This document shows, piece by piece, positions 1 to 7,270 of a stretch of 7,428 nucleotides of DNA (positions are counted from its first letter, which is position 1; every line of letters begins with the position of its first letter). Made by a program: the position numbers and the translations under genes. Below the pieces are notes generated by a model. It did not search any database and was not told the DNA's origin. It saw only the letters and a list, made by a program, of their open reading frames with translations. The stretch is from an uncultured Myxococcales bacterium. Lineage in GTDB: Bacteria > Myxococcota_A > Polyangia > Polyangiales > Polyangiaceae. Where the stretch lies: positions 1 through 7,428 of the forward strand of contig CALFEQ010000160.1 of the NCBI GenBank assembly GCA_937949945.1, read 5' to 3'.

Positions 1-525
1 CGCCTCGTCGTCGCGCGCTTCGGCGAGATGGACCTCGCGAAGTGGTGGAACACCAAAGGCCAGCTCGGGCGCCTCGGGGCGCTCGCCCTTCGCCGCGGCT
101 TTCCACGCACGCACCGGTTCGCGCAGGCACGGTCGGTGTTCGCCGTTGCTGCGCACCGCTGCGCCGAGGTCTTCGATCCGCCGGGCTGCGTCACGCTATG
201 GCGCCTGCCCGAAGCCGTCGAGGAGGCCTTCGACGCGCGCTGGGAGCACTGGCTCGACAACGCGGGCGCCTGGACCAACTTCTTCGAGAAGCTCGAGTCT
301 CTTTCGGGCAGCGACCTCGCCGAGCTTCTCCGCGCCTTCGAGCTCGTCGAGGAGAGAGATATCGAGGCCTACAGCAAGCTGCGCCGCTCGGCCGAGGGAC
401 GCGCCGTGCCGCTGCCAGGGGTCTTCTCCGGAACCGATGCCGATGTCGCGCTTCTGGCGCTCGGCTTCGCGCGCGGCGAACCCTCCACGCTGGCCGTGCC
501 CTACGCGAGGAGGGCCGAAGCATGA
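1..525 (+). CDS. brxE: BrxE-like protein of a type 6 BREX system (5' partial)
   Basis: The frame is open from the first base. The nine codons before the first ATG at 28 read RLVVARFGE, which runs smoothly into MDLAKWWNTKGQLGRLG, so the true start is probably upstream of the window and ATG 28 is probably an internal methionine. The visible 174 residues contain a tryptophan-pair segment (W15-W16 of the visible part), a basic stretch GFPRTHRFAQAR, and a helical, acidic second half (AWTNFFEKLESL, LAELLRAFELVEERDIEAY). There is no P-loop, signal peptide or membrane segment. I recognise it as BrxE from the N-terminal pattern and from its place directly before brxA, the position brxE holds in type 6 BREX. 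Its biochemical role is unknown to me. Its stop overlaps the brxA start as ATGA, so the two are probably translationally coupled. The symbol rests on recall and context, not on a search. Confidence 0.8.
   Translation, partial: RLVVARFGEMDLAKWWNTKGQLGRLGALALRRGFPRTHRFAQARSVFAVAAHRCAEVFDPPGCVTLWRLPEAVEEAFDARWEHWLDNAGAWTNFFEKLESLSGSDLAELLRAFELVEERDIEAYSKLRRSAEGRAVPLPGVFSGTDADVALLALGFARGEPSTLAVPYARRAEA
508..513 (+). promoter_or_regulatory. Ribosome-binding site for brxA
   Basis: A perfect AGGAGG lies inside the last codons of the BrxE-like gene, 8 bases before the ATG at 522. It fixes the brxA start there and not at the in-frame ATG at 579. Confidence 0.8.
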
Positions 526-1307
526 AGGCGAGCTCGCGCGCGAACGTCGTCTCGTCCTTCACAATCATCAAGGGTGCGATGATCGAGGAGACCTACGCCG
601 TGTTCGCGGCGTGGGACTTCGAGCGTTCGAAACGCGAGAACCTCGACCGCCTGCGTGAGCAGAACTTCATCGGCGCGAAGAGCACTGCCTGGCTCCGCGA
701 TGTCGCCAAGGTGCTGAATCGTCGCTTCGATCCCGCCGGCCGCGACCGGCCGCTTGTCATGCTCGCAAAACGCGGACTGCCCGTCGAGGAGTGGAAGCCT
801 CTGCTCCTCTGGCATATGACGCGTGACGAGTTCCTCGTTCGCGACTTCCTCGAGACCTGGCTCTTCGCTGCGTACGACGCAGGTGCCTTCCGCGTCTACA
901 CCGAGGACGTCGAGAAGTACCTCGGCGACATCAGCAAGCGAGGCGGCACCACCGAGCATGCATGGTCTGAGCAGACCACGAAGCGCGTCGCAGCAGGCCT
1001 CCTCAAGATCGCCGTCGACTTCGGACTGCTTCGGGGCTCCATCGCCAAGGAGTTCGTTTCGTTTCACCTTCCGGAGCGGAGCTTCCTCTACCTGCTGCAC
1101 GCGATGCGCGATGAGGAGCCGAACCCTAGCAAGCTCGTGGCGTCGCACGCATGGCGCCTTTTCCTGATGCGCCCCGCCGACGTCGAGCACGAGCTCTTGC
1201 GGCTCCACCAGTACCGCAAGCTCGAATATCAGGTCGCTGGGAGCATCGTGCAGCTCTCGCTGCCGTGTGCGAGCACCCGCGAGTACGCCGAGAGGATGGT
1301 TGCATGA
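522..1307 (+). CDS. brxA: BREX protein BrxA (DUF1819 family)
   Basis: The protein is 261 residues with no catalytic motif. Family members are small, mostly helical DNA-binding proteins with winged-helix-like folds, encoded next to brxB and needed to differing degrees for BREX defence. The N-terminal part (SSFTIIKGAMIEETYAVFAAWD) has the family pattern of a Ser/Ile segment, a glycine and a conserved Glu. The middle holds hydrophobic helices (EWKPLLLWHM, FLVRDFLETWLFAAYD), and the C-terminal part (KRVAAGLLKIAVDFGLLRG) resembles a helix-turn-helix-like segment before a final SIVQLSLP strand region. The start at 522 is chosen because of the AGGAGG 8 bases upstream, the ATGA overlap with the preceding gene, and because starting at 579 would remove the conserved N-terminus. 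A much longer open frame begins at 42, but its first 160 residues lie antiphase over brxE and are arginine-rich junk. The stop overlaps the brxB start as ATGA. Confidence 0.9.
   Translation: MKASSRANVVSSFTIIKGAMIEETYAVFAAWDFERSKRENLDRLREQNFIGAKSTAWLRDVAKVLNRRFDPAGRDRPLVMLAKRGLPVEEWKPLLLWHMTRDEFLVRDFLETWLFAAYDAGAFRVYTEDVEKYLGDISKRGGTTEHAWSEQTTKRVAAGLLKIAVDFGLLRGSIAKEFVSFHLPERSFLYLLHAMRDEEPNPSKLVASHAWRLFLMRPADVEHELLRLHQYRKLEYQVAGSIVQLSLPCASTREYAERMVA
1290..1296 (+). promoter_or_regulatory. Ribosome-binding site for brxB
   Basis: The purine run GAGAGGA ends 7 bases before the ATG at 1304, inside the end of brxA. It supports that start over the in-frame ATG at 1151, which would overlap brxA by about 150 bases. 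Confidence 0.7.
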
Positions 1308-1879
1308 GCGATCTCGAACACCGCTTGAAGCAAACCCTCGAGCCCTTGCTCGAGCTGCCCGACCCCCGGCAGCGCATCAGCGCGTACCACGACATGCCGT
1401 ATGCGCTGTTTCGCTACGACCCGGAAGATGAGTTCGAGCTTCGCAAGGAGGTGACGTTGCTCGAGACCCGACTCTCGCAGAAGGGTAAGCGCGTCCACCG
1501 GATCTCTTTGGCCGAGTGCCTCGACGAGGCCATGCGCTCACAGCGCTCACTGGAGGAGTGGTTCAACGCAGAGCGCGAGCTGGGCGTCGAGGCCATCGTC
1601 GAGACTGTTCACTCGGTGCTGTCCGAGTATTCGCCCCTCGTCGACCTCGTTGCCTCGCGCATGCCCGAGGACGCAGACCCGCTGCGCGACATCGTCTTCA
1701 TCCTGCGCACCGGAGCACTGTTCCCCGTGTACCGGACCTTCTCGCTGCTCGAGCAGCTCAAGGGACGGGTTCACGTGCCGACCGTGCTCTTCTACCCCGG
1801 CGACCTCGATGGTGCGGCAGGCCTGCGATTCATGGGTGTGCTCGATGCGGAGCACAACTACCGCCCGAAGATCTTCTGA
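1304..1879 (+). CDS. brxB: BREX protein BrxB (DUF1788 family)
   Basis: The protein is 191 residues, the usual length for DUF1788 proteins. It opens with a helical segment (LEHRLKQTLEPLLEL). It then has the family's N-terminal pattern around residues 29-40 (HDMPYALFRYDP) and a helical middle containing RSLEEWFNAER. The diagnostic C-terminal part carries a hydrophobic stretch ending FYPG at residues 163-166, LRFMG at 174-178 and a terminal NYRPKIF. That C-terminal signature is what I rely on most. BrxB is a conserved BREX component without known enzymatic activity and is thought to work in the complex with BrxC, PglX and PglZ. It overlaps brxA by 4 bases and is followed 12 bases later by brxC, so the three genes should be made from one message. 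Confidence 0.9.
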   Translation: MSDLEHRLKQTLEPLLELPDPRQRISAYHDMPYALFRYDPEDEFELRKEVTLLETRLSQKGKRVHRISLAECLDEAMRSQRSLEEWFNAERELGVEAIVETVHSVLSEYSPLVDLVASRMPEDADPLRDIVFILRTGALFPVYRTFSLLEQLKGRVHVPTVLFYPGDLDGAAGLRFMGVLDAEHNYRPKIF

Positions 1880-1882
1880 GGA
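1878..1882 (+). promoter_or_regulatory. Ribosome-binding site for brxC
   Basis: GAGGA overlaps the brxB stop codon (TGAGGA) and sits 9 bases before the ATG at 1892. Confidence 0.65.
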
Positions 1883-1891
1883 CTCTCGACG

Positions 1892-4800
1892 ATGACGACG
1901 CCCACGCCCATCAAGACGCTCTTCGCCAACGACATCCACCGTCGGATCGAAGAGGTCATCAAGGTCGACCAGACCGACGAAGAAATTGTCCGCGACGAAA
2001 TCAACGAGTACGTCGTCACGGACGCGATTCGCTCCCATTTCACGCAAATCTTGGAAGCCTATCGCGAAACCCCGAACAAGCCGCACGAGGGCATCGCGAT
2101 CTGGGTGTCGGGCTTCTTCGGCTCCGGTAAGTCGAGCTTCGCGAAGATGCTCGGCCTCTCGGTCGCGAACCGCACGGTCGCGGGGGAGTCAGCTGCAGAG
2201 CGCTTCGCCCATCGCGCGGGCGACAAGAAGCTCCAGGTGCTGCTCAAGACCATCAACGAGCAGATCCCGACCCATGCGGTCATCTTCGACGTCTCGACGG
2301 ACCGAGGCATCCGCAGCGGCAACCAGACACTCACCGAGATCATGTATGGGCTCTTCCTGCAGAGCCTCGGCTACGCGAAAGATCTCGATCTTTCGGAGCT
2401 CGAAATCGGCCTCGAGGAAAAGGGACAGCTTGCGCGCTTCGAAGAGGAGTACAGGCGCCTCTTCAAGAAGGATTGGGCCACAGAGAAGGGCAAGGTCGCC
2501 TTCGCGCTGTCGGAGGCGAGCCGGGTGCTCCACAGTCTGGACCCGGACACGTATCCGATGGCCGACTCATGGGTGAAGGCCGTCAAGAACAAGGCCGACA
2601 TCACGCCGGGCAAGCTGGCTGAGCGTGTGGGCGAGCTGATGAAGCGCAGGAAGCCCGGGTACTCGCTCATGTTCGTGGTCGACGAGGTGGGCCAGTTCGT
2701 CGCTCGCGATGTCCAGAAGATGCTGGACCTGCAGGCCATCGTGCAGCAGCTCGGTGTGAAGGGGCGTGGCAAGCACTGGGTCGTCGTCACCTCACAGGAG
2801 AAGCTCGGAGAGCTCGTTTCCGGCCTCGACGACAAGAGGATTGAGCTCGCGCGCCTGATGGATCGCTTCCCGCTGCAAGTCCATCTCGAGCCGAGTGACA
2901 TCACCGAGGTCACGAGTCGCCGCGTGCTCTCGAAGAACGCTGCCGCGCAGACTGCGCTCGGGAAGCTGTTCGACGAGCACCGTGGCCGCCTCACGGAGCA
3001 CACGAGGCTCACCGCCGACATCAAGCTCCCCGAGCTGTCGCGCGAAGCCTTCATCGACCTCTACCCGCTCCTCCCGTACCAGATCGACCTCATCATCCAG
3101 ATCGTTTCGGGGCTGCGTACGCAGGGGGGCGCGAGCAAGCACGTCGGCGGCGCGAACCGCACCATCATCAAGCTCGCGCAGCAGCTCCTCATCAACCCGG
3201 CGGTGAATCTCGCTGATCGACCGGTAGGCGACCTCGTACGGCTCGATCAGGTCTACGACCTCGTCGAGGGCAACATCGGCTCCGAGGTACGCGCCAAGAT
3301 CGCAGCCATCCCGAAGCTGGTCGAGCACCCGCTGGCGCAGCCGGTGGCGAAGGTCATCTGCTTGCTCCAGTACGTGAAGAGCGTCCACCGCAGCGCGGAG
3401 AACATCGCTGCAGCCCTGCATGGCCAGGTCGGCGGCGACTCCCAGCTCGCCTCGGTGAAAGAGGCGCTCCGCGCGCTCGAGGCCGCCCACCAGGTTCGCC
3501 ACGGTGACGATGGCTACCGCATTCCCACGCCCGCTGAAGACGATTGGGAGCGCCTGCGCAATGGTATCAACCCGAAGCCCGGTGACTCGCATCGGCTCTA
3601 CCAGGAAGTCCTCTCGGCCTTCTGGCAGCCGCAGCCCTCGTACACGCTCTTCGAGACCAAGACCTTCAAGGCAGGGCTCGCCATCCACGGCCGCGAGATC
3701 ACGAGCGGCGACATGATGTTCCAGGTCCACCTCGCCGAAGACGGGAAGGACTTTGACGCCCTCGCCGCCGAGCTGCGCACGCGCAGCCAGCAGGAGCGCA
3801 AGCACGTCTTCTGGGCCATCCCGCTCACCGACGCGATCGACCGCGAGACCGTCGAGCTCTTCCGGTCGAAGGAGATGCTCGCCCGCAAGGAGCGCGAGAC
3901 CAAGGGCGAGGACACACCAGCCCTCATCGCCGAGGAGCGCGTCCGGCTGCGCCGGCACAGCGACGAATTGCGGCGCCTATTGAAAGCGGCGGCGCTTTCG
4001 GGACGCATTTACTTCCGTGGCAATGACAGGAGTCCCAGCGACCGTGCCGTCGACGTTGGCAAGACGGCCGCCGAGGTGCTCGGTCAGGTGCTGCCCGAGG
4101 TCTTCGACCGCTTCAAGGAGGCCGCCGCCAAGGCCACGGACGTGAAGAAGGGCACCGATGCACTCTTCACCGCCGAGAACCTTCAGGGCCTCCCTTCAGT
4201 GTTCTCGAGCCTCGGCCTGCTCCGCGACGAGAAGGGCAAGACTGTTTTCCGCACCGAGAGCGGCCCGCTCAAGGAGGTGCTCGATCGCATCGAGGAGCGC
4301 GCCAACTACGGGGACACCGCGAGCGGCCGCTACCTCGCCGACGAGTTCGCGAAGGAGCCGTTCGGCTGGGACTTCGAAGTGGTGCGCCTGCTCGTTCTCT
4401 CGCTGCTGCGCGCCGGGAAGATCGAGGCGACCAGCAAGGGCCAGACGCTCGACACCGTCACGGGCGTCGAGGCGCGCGAGACCTTCTCCAACAACAACCT
4501 GTTCCGGCAGGCCTCATTCCGCCCCAAGAAGGGCATCGAATTCGAGGAGCTGGTGAAGGCCTCCGAGGCCTTCAGGGACACATTCGGCAGTGAGGTGAAG
4601 GAGCTGAACGCCAGCTCCATCGTCGCCGAGCTGCGCAAGGAGGTCGCTCGCAACGAGGACACCGTAGCTTCCGCGCTTGCCACGCTCACCGCGCACCGTC
4701 TGCCGGGCGGCACGGTGCTCGAGGACGCCATCGGCCAGATGAAGGCCATCCTCCGTGGCTCGGAGGACAACGCCATCGCGACCTTCAACGCAAGTCACCG

Positions 4801-5437
4801 CGCCATCAAGGACGCCATCAAACGCGCCGTCGAGCTGGAACAGGTCCTGAGCGAGCCGCGCCTTCATGACCTCGAGCGCGCCCGCAAGGCACAGAGCAAC
4901 CTGTGGACGTTTCTCGAGCAGGAGGCGGATATCGCAGACGACTTGCGCATGTGTGCGACCGAGCTCGAAGACCTTCTGCAGCGCGAGACGTTCTTCAAGG
5001 AGCTCCCTGCAATCGAGCAGCACACCAGGGCGCTGGAACTCGAATACCAGAGGCGCTTCGACGAGGCACTCGATGCGCGCGTGGCCGCCTACACCAAGGC
5101 CTTCGACGAGCTCGTAAAGACGCCGGGCTGGACGGAGATTGACGAGGACCAGCAGCGGCGCCTCGCCGAGCCCTTCGAGCGCGGGATGAAGCGCGACGAG
5201 ACCGGCGTGACGATCCCGCAGCTCCGAGCCGACCGTGACGCCTGTGACGGGCGCCTCCGCGCCGCCATCGCGGAGCTGCGCCGCATCATCGACGGCGAGC
5301 GCGTCGTCACCGTGAGCGTCGCTAGCTACTTCGCCGGAGGCATCGAGACCGAAGAACAACTCGAAGCTGCGCTCGATGGCATCCGCGAAGAGTGCGCGCG
5401 CCTCATCGGCGCCGGCAAGAAGGTCATCATTCAGTAG
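1892..5437 (+). CDS. brxC: BREX P-loop ATPase BrxC
   Basis: The protein is 1181 residues, matching the roughly 1200 of the BrxC/PglY family. The Walker A motif GFFGSGKS is at residues 74-81 with Lys80. Walker B is the hydrophobic run SLMFVVDE ending at Asp264-Glu265. A later strand HWVVVTSQE (295-303) is in the right place for a sensor-like Thr300 or Ser301, followed by DRFP at 324-327. YPLLPYQID (391-399) is a strongly conserved family segment. Residues about 980-1075 are rich in Leu/Glu/Arg heptad-like patterns and probably form long helices or a coiled coil. BrxC is an AAA-like ATPase, cytoplasmic, and essential for BREX defence. It probably provides energy or a regulatory switch to the PglX/PglZ machinery. 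All visible nucleotide-binding residues are intact and the frame is unbroken, so the gene looks functional. Several long reverse-strand open frames over it are compositional shadows. Confidence 0.96.
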   Translation: MTTPTPIKTLFANDIHRRIEEVIKVDQTDEEIVRDEINEYVVTDAIRSHFTQILEAYRETPNKPHEGIAIWVSGFFGSGKSSFAKMLGLSVANRTVAGESAAERFAHRAGDKKLQVLLKTINEQIPTHAVIFDVSTDRGIRSGNQTLTEIMYGLFLQSLGYAKDLDLSELEIGLEEKGQLARFEEEYRRLFKKDWATEKGKVAFALSEASRVLHSLDPDTYPMADSWVKAVKNKADITPGKLAERVGELMKRRKPGYSLMFVVDEVGQFVARDVQKMLDLQAIVQQLGVKGRGKHWVVVTSQEKLGELVSGLDDKRIELARLMDRFPLQVHLEPSDITEVTSRRVLSKNAAAQTALGKLFDEHRGRLTEHTRLTADIKLPELSREAFIDLYPLLPYQIDLIIQIVSGLRTQGGASKHVGGANRTIIKLAQQLLINPAVNLADRPVGDLVRLDQVYDLVEGNIGSEVRAKIAAIPKLVEHPLAQPVAKVICLLQYVKSVHRSAENIAAALHGQVGGDSQLASVKEALRALEAAHQVRHGDDGYRIPTPAEDDWERLRNGINPKPGDSHRLYQEVLSAFWQPQPSYTLFETKTFKAGLAIHGREITSGDMMFQVHLAEDGKDFDALAAELRTRSQQERKHVFWAIPLTDAIDRETVELFRSKEMLARKERETKGEDTPALIAEERVRLRRHSDELRRLLKAAALSGRIYFRGNDRSPSDRAVDVGKTAAEVLGQVLPEVFDRFKEAAAKATDVKKGTDALFTAENLQGLPSVFSSLGLLRDEKGKTVFRTESGPLKEVLDRIEERANYGDTASGRYLADEFAKEPFGWDFEVVRLLVLSLLRAGKIEATSKGQTLDTVTGVEARETFSNNNLFRQASFRPKKGIEFEELVKASEAFRDTFGSEVKELNASSIVAELRKEVARNEDTVASALATLTAHRLPGGTVLEDAIGQMKAILRGSEDNAIATFNASHRAIKDAIKRAVELEQVLSEPRLHDLERARKAQSNLWTFLEQEADIADDLRMCATELEDLLQRETFFKELPAIEQHTRALELEYQRRFDEALDARVAAYTKAFDELVKTPGWTEIDEDQQRRLAEPFERGMKRDETGVTIPQLRADRDACDGRLRAAIAELRRIIDGERVVTVSVASYFAGGIETEEQLEAALDGIREECARLIGAGKKVIIQ
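2111..2134 (+). other. Walker A (P-loop) of BrxC
   Basis: Encodes GFFGSGKS, BrxC residues 74-81. It is preceded by the hydrophobic strand IAIWVS, as in canonical P-loop NTPases. Lys80 is the phosphate-binding lysine. Confidence 0.95.
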
Positions 5438-5440
5438 GGG
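5436..5440 (+). promoter_or_regulatory. Ribosome-binding site for pglX
   Basis: AGGGG overlaps the brxC stop TAG and lies 9 bases before the ATG at 5450. A nearer GAGG directly abuts the ATG and is too close to act. Confidence 0.6.
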
Positions 5441-5449
5441 ACGCCGAGG

Positions 5450-7270
5450 ATGGACAAGGACACCCGCAACGCCATCGAACGCGCGACCCAGCGAGCGCGG
5501 AAGCTCCTCGAGGAAGACTTCGCTGCCCAGCTCGAGGGGACGTTCGATGTCCTCATGGATGGCAGCGTCGCCCCGACTCCCGGTGCCCATCTCTCGGCGC
5601 GCCAAGCCTTCCAGCGCGAGCGGATTGTCGCAGCCATCGAGCACAAGCGCGCAGCGGGCATGAGCGCGGCCGACGCCGTGCGCGACTACCTACGCGACGC
5701 CGCCTTCACGACGCTCAACCGCTTCGTAGCCCTCAAGATGCTGGAGGCGCGTGAGCTGGTGCAGGAGTGCATCACCAAGGGCGAGCAATCCGCCGGCTAC
5801 CGTGAGTTTTGCGGCATGGCGCCGGGCTTGCCGCTCCTGCCCGACAGCGCGGGCTACCGGCTCTACATCGAGTCGCTCTTCGACGAGCTGTCGACCGAGG
5901 TGAAGGTCCTCTTCGATCGCCGCGATCCTTCGAGCGTGCTCTGGCCGAAGCGCGCCACCTTCGAGAAGCTCCTCGAGATCCTGAACGCCCCCGAGCTCGC
6001 CCGCGTGTGGGGCGAGGATGAGACCATCGGCTGGGTCTACCAGTACTTCAACGGGCAGGACGAGCGGCGAAAGATGCGCGAGGAGAGCCAGGCGCCGCGC
6101 AACAGCCGCGAGCTGGCCGTGCGCAACCAGTTCTTCACGCCGCGCTACGTGGTGCAGTTCCTCACCGACAACACCCTCGGCCGCATCTGGTACGAGATGC
6201 GCAACGGCGAGACGCGCCTTGCGGACGCGTGCGAGTACATGGTCCGCAAGCCCGGCGAAGAGTTCGCCCCACGCCCCAAGAAGGATCCGCGCGATCTGCG
6301 GGTGCTCGACCCGGCCTGTGGCAGTGGCCACTTCCTGCTTTACGCATTCGATCTCTTGCTCACGATCTACGAGGAGGCCTGGGCCGACCCGGAGAGCCCG
6401 AAGAGCGAGGCGACGGGCAAGACGCTCGCTGAGGACTACCCGAGCCTCGACGCACTGAAGAAGGCGGTGCCGGGGCTCGTGCTCGCGCACAACCTCCACG
6501 GTGTCGACATCGACCCGCGCTGCGCACAGATCGCGCAGCTCGCGTTGTGGATGCGCGCACAGAAGGCGTACCGGGACTTCGGCATCGGCCGGAGCGACCG
6601 TCCGCAGATTCGCCGGTCGAATATCGTCGTGGCCGAACCGCTCGTGGCGGACGCTCAGATCGCCGAGGAGTTCGTGGCGAAGCTGGGCGATGCCGAGCTC
6701 GGGCGGGTGTTCATGTCGTTGGTCGAGTCGCTGAGCCTCGCGGGTGAGCTCGGGCTCCTGCTGCGCCTCGAGCGGCTCGTGAAGACGCCCGCGAAGAAGC
6801 AGGGCGAGCTCTTCGCCCCCGCCGAAGAGCGCATCCGTGCCGCACTCGATCGCTTTGTGCGCGAGAAGGCGAGCGCAACGAGTGCGCGGAAGCGGCTCTT
6901 CGCTGAGGACGTAGCGCACGGCGTAGGGCTGCTGACCCTGGCCGAGAAAAAGTTCGACGCGGTGCTGATGAACCCGCCCTTCGGTGCCGGCAGCACGCGC
7001 GCCAAGAAAGACTTCGAGAAGGCCTACCCAAGAACAAAGAATGACGTGTACGCGGCGTTCGTCGAGCGCGGCATCGAGGTGCTGAGCCCACGAGGCCGTG
7101 TCGGCGCGATCACCTCGCGCACGGGCTTCTTTCTGTCGAGCTTCCAGAAGTGGCGGGAGGAAATCCTGCTCAAGCAAGCGCCCCCTGTCGTCTTCGCCGA
7201 CCTCGGATACGGCGTGCTCGACAGTGCAATGGTCGAGACGGCCGCCTACTGCCTGGAGAAAGCATCGTGA
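5450..7270 (+). CDS. pglX: BREX adenine-N6 DNA methyltransferase PglX, N-terminal part (methyltransferase domain; frame ends early)
   Basis: The product is 606 residues, about half of a usual PglX (around 1200). Residues 193-201 (IGWVYQYFN) and 226-235 (NQFFTPRYVV) are typical of PglX and type IIG-like methyltransferases. The SAM-binding motif I is VLDPACGSGHF at 285-295. LHGVDIDPR at 349-357 is the acidic loop that binds the SAM ribose. The catalytic motif IV is NPPF at 508-511. The methyltransferase core is therefore complete. PglX transfers a methyl group from SAM to adenine N6 in a short non-palindromic site, marking host DNA, and is also needed for phage exclusion. The frame stops at 7270 just after VETAAYCLEK, a point where homologues normally carry on into the target-recognition half. 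The continuing sequence is in the -1 frame from 7267. Either this is the 5' part of a frameshifted gene, or the first subunit of a naturally divided PglX. The start follows brxC by 12 bases. Confidence 0.92.
   Translation: MDKDTRNAIERATQRARKLLEEDFAAQLEGTFDVLMDGSVAPTPGAHLSARQAFQRERIVAAIEHKRAAGMSAADAVRDYLRDAAFTTLNRFVALKMLEARELVQECITKGEQSAGYREFCGMAPGLPLLPDSAGYRLYIESLFDELSTEVKVLFDRRDPSSVLWPKRATFEKLLEILNAPELARVWGEDETIGWVYQYFNGQDERRKMREESQAPRNSRELAVRNQFFTPRYVVQFLTDNTLGRIWYEMRNGETRLADACEYMVRKPGEEFAPRPKKDPRDLRVLDPACGSGHFLLYAFDLLLTIYEEAWADPESPKSEATGKTLAEDYPSLDALKKAVPGLVLAHNLHGVDIDPRCAQIAQLALWMRAQKAYRDFGIGRSDRPQIRRSNIVVAEPLVADAQIAEEFVAKLGDAELGRVFMSLVESLSLAGELGLLLRLERLVKTPAKKQGELFAPAEERIRAALDRFVREKASATSARKRLFAEDVAHGVGLLTLAEKKFDAVLMNPPFGAGSTRAKKDFEKAYPRTKNDVYAAFVERGIEVLSPRGRVGAITSRTGFFLSSFQKWREEILLKQAPPVVFADLGYGVLDSAMVETAAYCLEKAS
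6302..6334 (+). other. SAM-binding motif I of PglX
   Basis: Encodes VLDPACGSGHF (residues 285-295), the glycine-rich loop of gamma-type N6-adenine methyltransferases. Confidence 0.93.
6971..6982 (+). other. Catalytic motif IV (NPPF) of PglX
   Basis: Encodes NPPF, residues 508-511, preceded by the hydrophobic strand FDAVLM. It is the adenine-binding catalytic motif of N6-adenine methyltransferases and is intact. Confidence 0.94.
7255..7259 (+). promoter_or_regulatory. Possible ribosome-binding site for a GTG restart in pglX
   Basis: GGAGA lies 7 bases before GTG 7267. It could allow coupled re-initiation after the stop at 7268-7270. It also encodes part of LEK in the upstream frame, so its match to a ribosome-binding site may be chance. 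Confidence 0.35.

Noticed and set aside
42..521. N-terminal extension of the brxA frame back to ATG 42
   Set aside because: It runs antiphase over the BrxE-like gene and is Arg/Ala-rich. The strong AGGAGG and the conserved N-terminus place the brxA start at 522.
2792..3958. 388-residue open frame on the - strand inside brxC
   Set aside because: Antisense shadow of the BrxC coding frame; low-complexity Leu/Glu/Arg composition and no separate translation signals in a tight + strand operon.
4514..5644. 376-residue open frame on the - strand over the end of brxC and start of pglX
   Set aside because: Antisense shadow of two well-supported + strand genes, with no motif of its own.
7252..7270. 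Programmed -1 ribosomal frameshift site joining the two pglX frames
   Set aside because: The last codons before the stop (GAG AAA GCA TCG) do not form an X-XXY-YYZ slippery heptamer, and a Lys tRNA slipping back would face GAA. Re-initiation, deletion or sequence error fit better.
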